NCBI GenBank assembly: GCA_002315475.1
Contig: DCGI01000020.1
Coordinates: 28,647-38,687, forward strand
Length of the DNA: 10,041 nt
From: Christensenella sp. UBA1782
Lineage (GTDB): Bacteria; Bacillota; Clostridia; Christensenellales; DTU072
Direction of reading: 5' to 3'
Below are positions 6,325 through 10,041 of the stretch, in pieces. Each line of letters starts with the position of its first letter. Within the stretch, counting starts at the first letter, position 1. The notes beneath the pieces are model-generated. The model did not search any database and was not told the DNA's origin. It saw only the letters and a list, made by a program, of their open reading frames with translations. Made by a program: the position numbers and the translations under genes.

Positions 6325-8892
6325 ATGAACAAGAAAAACATTTTGTTAAAAGTGATTATTGCCGTATTCATGGCGGTATTCGCTTGCTCGATGGTTGCTT
6401 GTGATTTCGGTGGAAGTAGTAGCACTAAGAAGAAAGACGACACCACCACGACCACCAAAGAGTTAAAAGCCGGAGACATCAAGACTTTGACCGATTTGAC
6501 CGATTACTCGAGTAAAGCGCTAAAATCGGCTGTGACGTTCAATGCCGCTTCCAAACAGTACGCGGGGACCGATTGCACCGAACAGCTCAATGCTTTGCAG
6601 GACAGAATCACCCAAAAGACCGAAGACGTACAAAACAGAGAATCGACAAAGTCGTTCGTCAAGATTTTTGTCATGTCTACGCCCGAAGGTATTATGCAAA
6701 ACATGGCAGACGCCGCCTTGACTTTCAAAGAAATGGAAGCGGTCGTTGCTTATATTTCGGGTGACGTGGAAGATCCCGATATCGCAAAGTACTGCGCCAA
6801 AGTCGACGGAGAATGGGTTGGAGAGTTCACCGGTAATAGTATAAAAAAATGGAGACAATCGGAAACCGATACCAACGCAAAGAATAGCGATATCAATAAG
6901 GGTTGGTCACTCTTCGACGACTGGGAGTTATACGATAACTTGAAAGACTATGCCGAAGACTGCAAAAACACAGTAAGCGAAGAAAACAAAGACATTGCCG
7001 ACGATAACGCTTCTTGGCAATACAGAAGTATTTTGCAAAAGGTATACGAGGACGTGAACTTGCCCGGCGACGTTGCGGCAAGATTGATCACCCATATGCT
7101 CGAATATGCCATAGAATTGGTGCAAGATAAGACCGGCGGTTCGGTTGTAAACTGTACGGAGAATTCCCAATATAACGATTTTGCAAAGTATTGCCGTAAA
7201 AAGGTAACCGAAGAAGACGATCCGATGGACGGTCTCGGCGATTACGATACCCTCGTTTATCTGTGTTCCTTCAACGAATTTTATGACGCTCACAGCGAGA
7301 TCGGTATGAAAACTTCCGTTAAGTTGTACGGTTATTATTACGATTACAACGCTACCTATTACAAGGTAGAACTGAAAGACAGAGCAATCTATGCCAAACA
7401 GTTACAATACGAAAAGCAAGATACCTATACCAATGCGGAATGGTGGGATTACGTAATGATTCAAAGAAACAACTATATCGGTTCTTATCGTTACAGTGCG
7501 AAATTCTACAGAAGTTTCTATACGGCGCATTTTACTTTTCAAGGTTTGATTGAAGATTTTGAGTTGGAGGCATATCCGATTGATTCTCCCGATACGAAGA
7601 CAACTTACACGAAAGAAATGCAAAATGCTATCGAATACACCGCAAAAGGTATCGAGGGACAGCTTGCCATGAGCGACTGGATGTGGTGCTACGGCGGTAA
7701 CGAAAAGACCATGAATTCTTATAACCAAGCGAGCAGAGAATATAACGAAGCCAAAGACAAAACCAAGAGCGGTAACGGTACCAAAGAACAAGAATACGAA
7801 AAGAAATTCTATTTTGAATTGGAAGAATTGAAATTGGTGGCGTATCTTCTTGATAAAATGACGGAAATCGAATTAAACGGTGCTTTGTATTATAATTGCT
7901 ACGCCTATAGCGGCAGTATGTTGAAGACGATGCAGACCTATTTGAAGAATATTCGGTATATTCAAGACGATATGGAAGACGGCACCTATTATACGCACAT
8001 TGCCGATTCCGTCGGGTTACAAACGGTAGAAGAAAAGGACGAATATGCCATCGGCAAACTGACGGTTTTGGAAAAACAGGCTTATACCCTTTGGGATGAT
8101 ACCAAAGCAGGATCCAAAGCCACTACTAAACAGAGTTGGAAAAAGATGCTTTCCGATATCAAAGACGCGCAAAGCTATAACTACGAAGAAAAGGTTCCGA
8201 AGAGCAATATCAAGTGTTGGGAAACTCGCTGTGAATATCTCGAAGACCGAGTCATCGCAAAGTATTACAGTTGTTGCAAAACGAGAATCTCGCAGCCCGA
8301 AGACAATAAGGATGATTGTACGCACGGTTCCAACGGAGACGGCACCGAAGTTACAAAAGAATACTTAGAGAGTTGCACGATTTCCATGTTTGTTTCTACT
8401 TACGAACAAATCTTATTTTATATTGCCGGAAAAGCGAATATAGAATTTGACACGTTAAGCAAAGGGTTTTCCGTTGCCACCCCGACTTTAACGACAACGG
8501 GAGATAAAATTATTTATAAAGCCGGCTATTTGGAAAACGATATTGCGTCACTTACCCCGGCAGGTTATTCCGAAGAAAAGACTATTACGTTTGGTTCGGG
8601 TAAGTCTTTGAACGGGGTAATCAATGACGGAGATTTGGATACCGACGATGAAAACTGGTGGAACAGCAACGACGTTCACAACGCCGAAGGAGCCGATACC
8701 GCATACGGTCCCGAAGTCAAGACGGAAACCGTTGGCAGTAAAAAGTATAACTATAACTATAATTATACGTTCAGTTATTGGTATCTCGATAAAGAATGTA
8801 AGTACGAATTCGATGCGGACGACGATATCGACTTTGACGTAATTGTTTACGTAGGATACGATATAGAAAAAGTCTGTAACGGATTGGGTTAA
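6325..8892 (+). CDS. Large cysteine- and tyrosine-rich lipoprotein of unknown function
   Basis: The 855-residue product begins with a lipoprotein signal peptide: charged MNKKN, a hydrophobic core at about 6-20, and lipobox SMVAC with the lipidated cysteine at 26. A Ser/Thr/Lys/Asp linker follows (about 29-46), as for a surface protein tethered to the outer face of the membrane. The body is mostly charged and helical-looking, rich in Tyr, Lys, Asp and Glu, and I do not recognise its fold. I count 16 cysteines after C26, including C-C in YYSCCKTR. From about 735 it changes to beta-rich, Gly/Asp-rich sequence with an alternating Tyr-Asn run at 808-814 and WYLDKEC (819-825) followed by a strand and a final aromatic segment. 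This resembles InlB B-repeat/Listeria-Bacteroides repeats. It stands alone with its own promoter and terminator. Binding of an extracellular ligand or structural roles are possible; nothing in the sequence decides this. Confidence 0.88.
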   Translation: MNKKNILLKVIIAVFMAVFACSMVACDFGGSSSTKKKDDTTTTTKELKAGDIKTLTDLTDYSSKALKSAVTFNAASKQYAGTDCTEQLNALQDRITQKTEDVQNRESTKSFVKIFVMSTPEGIMQNMADAALTFKEMEAVVAYISGDVEDPDIAKYCAKVDGEWVGEFTGNSIKKWRQSETDTNAKNSDINKGWSLFDDWELYDNLKDYAEDCKNTVSEENKDIADDNASWQYRSILQKVYEDVNLPGDVAARLITHMLEYAIELVQDKTGGSVVNCTENSQYNDFAKYCRKKVTEEDDPMDGLGDYDTLVYLCSFNEFYDAHSEIGMKTSVKLYGYYYDYNATYYKVELKDRAIYAKQLQYEKQDTYTNAEWWDYVMIQRNNYIGSYRYSAKFYRSFYTAHFTFQGLIEDFELEAYPIDSPDTKTTYTKEMQNAIEYTAKGIEGQLAMSDWMWCYGGNEKTMNSYNQASREYNEAKDKTKSGNGTKEQEYEKKFYFELEELKLVAYLLDKMTEIELNGALYYNCYAYSGSMLKTMQTYLKNIRYIQDDMEDGTYYTHIADSVGLQTVEEKDEYAIGKLTVLEKQAYTLWDDTKAGSKATTKQSWKKMLSDIKDAQSYNYEEKVPKSNIKCWETRCEYLEDRVIAKYYSCCKTRISQPEDNKDDCTHGSNGDGTEVTKEYLESCTISMFVSTYEQILFYIAGKANIEFDTLSKGFSVATPTLTTTGDKIIYKAGYLENDIASLTPAGYSEEKTITFGSGKSLNGVINDGDLDTDDENWWNSNDVHNAEGADTAYGPEVKTETVGSKKYNYNYNYTFSYWYLDKECKYEFDADDDIDFDVIVYVGYDIEKVCNGLG

Positions 8893-8913
8893 GCTCCTGA
8901 AAACGTAAAAACC

Positions 8914-8946
8914 AAAAAAAGCACGACGCTACGTCGTGTTTTTTTT
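8914..8946 (+). terminator. Intrinsic terminator after the lipoprotein gene
   Basis: CACGACG (8922-8928) and CGTCGTG (8932-8938) form a perfect 7-bp stem with a three-base loop. Seven A precede it and eight T follow, so it could also stop transcription from the other strand. Confidence 0.93.
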
Positions 8947-8956
8947 GTTTAGGGTA

Positions 8957-8985
8957 TTGCCAAAAGTTTTTTTATGTATTATAAT
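8957..8985 (+). promoter_or_regulatory. Promoter of the XRE-cupin / ABC exporter operon
   Basis: TTGCCA at 8957-8962 and a perfect TATAAT at 8980-8985 are 17 bases apart. AAGGTGG at 9003-9009 lies six bases before the ATG at 9016. No clear operator repeat is visible around the boxes. Confidence 0.85.
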
Positions 8986-9015
8986 AAATAAGAATCTATA
9001 GTAAGGTGGATTTTT

Positions 9016-9579
9016 ATGGATATTGAATTGATAGCCGAAAGAATTAAATGTATGCGAGAGGATTTAGACATCAGCGTACAGGAAATGGCGGCTCTTTGCG
9101 GTATGACGGAAGAACGGTATTTAGAAATGGAAAGCGGAGACGTCGATTTTCCGTTTAGTTTTTTGAACCGCTGTGCCAACCGTTTCGGCGTGGATATTTC
9201 CGCATTGATGACGGGTGCCATTACTTCCAATCTTCGTACCTATGCTGTGGAACGCGCAGGAAAAGGTCTGCGTGTGGACAGACGGGCGGATTTTGAATAT
9301 CTCCATCTTGCCAGTCGATTTTATAATCATCGAATCGATCCTTTGTACGTTTCGGTACCGTACTCCATCGACGCTTTGGAAAAGCCGATAGATACCAACA
9401 CGCACGAAGGGCAGGAGTTTGATTACGTTTTGAAAGGAACGTTAAAGTACGTTGTGGGCGATAAAACGGAGATTTTGTCGGAAGGGGACAGCATCATGTT
9501 GGATTCTTCCATCCCGCACGGAATGATTTCTATTACGGAAGGGGGAAGCACCTTCCTTGCTATAGTGATAAAAAAATAA
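9016..9579 (+). CDS. XRE-family transcriptional regulator with C-terminal cupin domain
   Basis: This 187-residue protein has an N-terminal helix-turn-helix (about 5-65) and a C-terminal cupin (about 108-185) with the HEGQEFDYVLKGTLK stretch from 130 and GDSIMLDSSIPH at 157-168; H130, E134 and H168 are likely metal or ligand contacts. The length is normal for stand-alone HTH-cupin regulators, cytoplasmic DNA-binding proteins whose cupin senses a small molecule. It aligns without large gaps to residues about 12-193 of the minus-strand fusion protein, sharing VPYS..AL.KP, H.GQE.D, GTLK and EIL.EGDSI..DSS.PH, so the two are paralogues. The next gene, an ABC exporter, starts 13 bases after its stop, which suggests one transcript and local control of that exporter. 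The effector cannot be read from the sequence. Confidence 0.92.
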   Translation: MDIELIAERIKCMREDLDISVQEMAALCGMTEERYLEMESGDVDFPFSFLNRCANRFGVDISALMTGAITSNLRTYAVERAGKGLRVDRRADFEYLHLASRFYNHRIDPLYVSVPYSIDALEKPIDTNTHEGQEFDYVLKGTLKYVVGDKTEILSEGDSIMLDSSIPHGMISITEGGSTFLAIVIKK

Positions 9580-9592
9580 AAACAGGTAGCTT

Positions 9593-10041
9593 ATGGGTAG
9601 ATTATTAAAACACTTGAAGCCGATGGCAAAGTATTTTGTAGTGGTCGTACTACTACTTGCCTGCGGAGCAATGGCGGAGTTATTCTTGCCGGGCTTAATG
9701 GCTGACATTATCAACGACGGTATTTACATTGACTATGAACCCGCTTACGTTCACATGGAAATGGAGAACCCCTTCGGTGATATAGACATTGAATTCGATA
9801 GTCTTGTTTACAAAGAAGGATACATACCGGTCTTTGAAATGAAAGACGGATTTTCGGCGACGGATATCAAGAAAGCGTGGAACGAGAACTTTACGAGCGG
9901 GTTCAATATCGAATTTGAGTTTAAGGATATTCCCGTAACGGACAGTGAACAGCTTTTTAACGAAGTTTTGATTCCGTTTATGAATGCCTTGGAGAAAGTT
10001 TCTTTCAAAGAAACGGGGCATACGAAATACAGACAGTACAG
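9593..10041 (+). CDS. ABC exporter permease/ATPase, N-terminal part (gene continues beyond window)
   Basis: The ATG at 9593 opens a frame of 149 codons to the right edge. The first 45 residues have the typical start of Bacillota exporters with fused membrane and ATPase domains: a basic amphipathic segment with LKP at 8-10, a first membrane helix at about 14-36, then LMADIINDGI at 35-44. Instead of turning into helix 2 after a short loop, the protein continues for at least 104 residues of acidic, soluble-looking sequence, which by topology should lie outside the cell. The remaining helices and the ATPase motifs are off the window. The ribosome site is weak (AGG at 9584-9586). It follows the XRE-cupin gene by 13 bases. 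The substrate is unknown. The call rests on the short N-terminal match, as no Walker motif is visible. Confidence 0.72.
   Translation, partial: MGRLLKHLKPMAKYFVVVVLLLACGAMAELFLPGLMADIINDGIYIDYEPAYVHMEMENPFGDIDIEFDSLVYKEGYIPVFEMKDGFSATDIKKAWNENFTSGFNIEFEFKDIPVTDSEQLFNEVLIPFMNALEKVSFKETGHTKYRQY

Noticed and set aside
2977..6482. Minus-strand and alternative-frame open frames of 62-166 codons within the hydrogenase genes.
   Set aside because: They are shadows of hydB and hydA, whose cluster motifs and spacing are complete in the assigned frames.
9695..10021. 108-codon minus-strand frame at the right edge.
   Set aside because: It is antisense to the ABC exporter frame, which has a recognisable N-terminus and follows the regulator in the same direction.

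Overview
The window looks like a chromosomal segment of an anaerobic member of the Bacillota, probably class Clostridia. Supporting signs are a trimeric [FeFe]-hydrogenase operon, AGGAGG-type ribosome binding sites, sigma-A promoters close to TTGACA/TATAAT, intrinsic terminators with U-tracts, a T-box riboswitch, and a very large lipoprotein whose C-terminus resembles the InlB/Listeria-Bacteroides repeat family. I cannot fix the genus. Large tyrosine-rich lipoproteins of this kind are familiar from uncultured gut Clostridia such as the Christensenellales, but that is an impression only.

Layout. (1) Positions 1-1724, minus strand: one long reading frame that runs off the left edge. It encodes an N-terminal XRE-type helix-turn-helix, a cupin domain and an acyl-CoA synthetase (AMP-binding enzyme) fused in one polypeptide. 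(2) Positions 1742-1984, minus strand: its promoter and a T-box leader with a very short Stem I, a probable AUC (Ile) specifier, Stem II, a Stem III hairpin, the UGGUACC bulge and a terminator. (3) Positions 2009-6243, plus strand: a divergent promoter, then three tightly packed genes (NuoE-like, NuoF-like and [FeFe]-hydrogenase catalytic subunits) forming an electron-bifurcating-type HydCBA operon, closed by a terminator. (4) Positions 6258-8946, plus strand: a monocistronic 855-residue lipoprotein gene with its own promoter and terminator. (5) Positions 8957 to the right edge, plus strand: a promoter, a stand-alone XRE-cupin protein paralogous to the N-terminus of the fusion, and 13 bases later the start of an ABC exporter with a large insertion after its first membrane helix.

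How the parts may fit together. The hydrogenase exchanges electrons among H2, NAD(P)H and ferredoxin in the cytoplasm. An Ile-type T-box raises expression of its gene when tRNA-Ile is uncharged. If the controlled ligase activates 2-methylbutyrate or a similar branched acid, the CoA ester could be carboxylated by a ferredoxin-dependent 2-oxoacid oxidoreductase towards isoleucine, a known anaerobic route. This link is inference; no oxidoreductase gene lies in the window.

The most notable items are the minimal T-box, its unusual three-domain target, and the exporter insertion. I see no tRNA, rRNA, CRISPR array, insertion sequence or phage gene.
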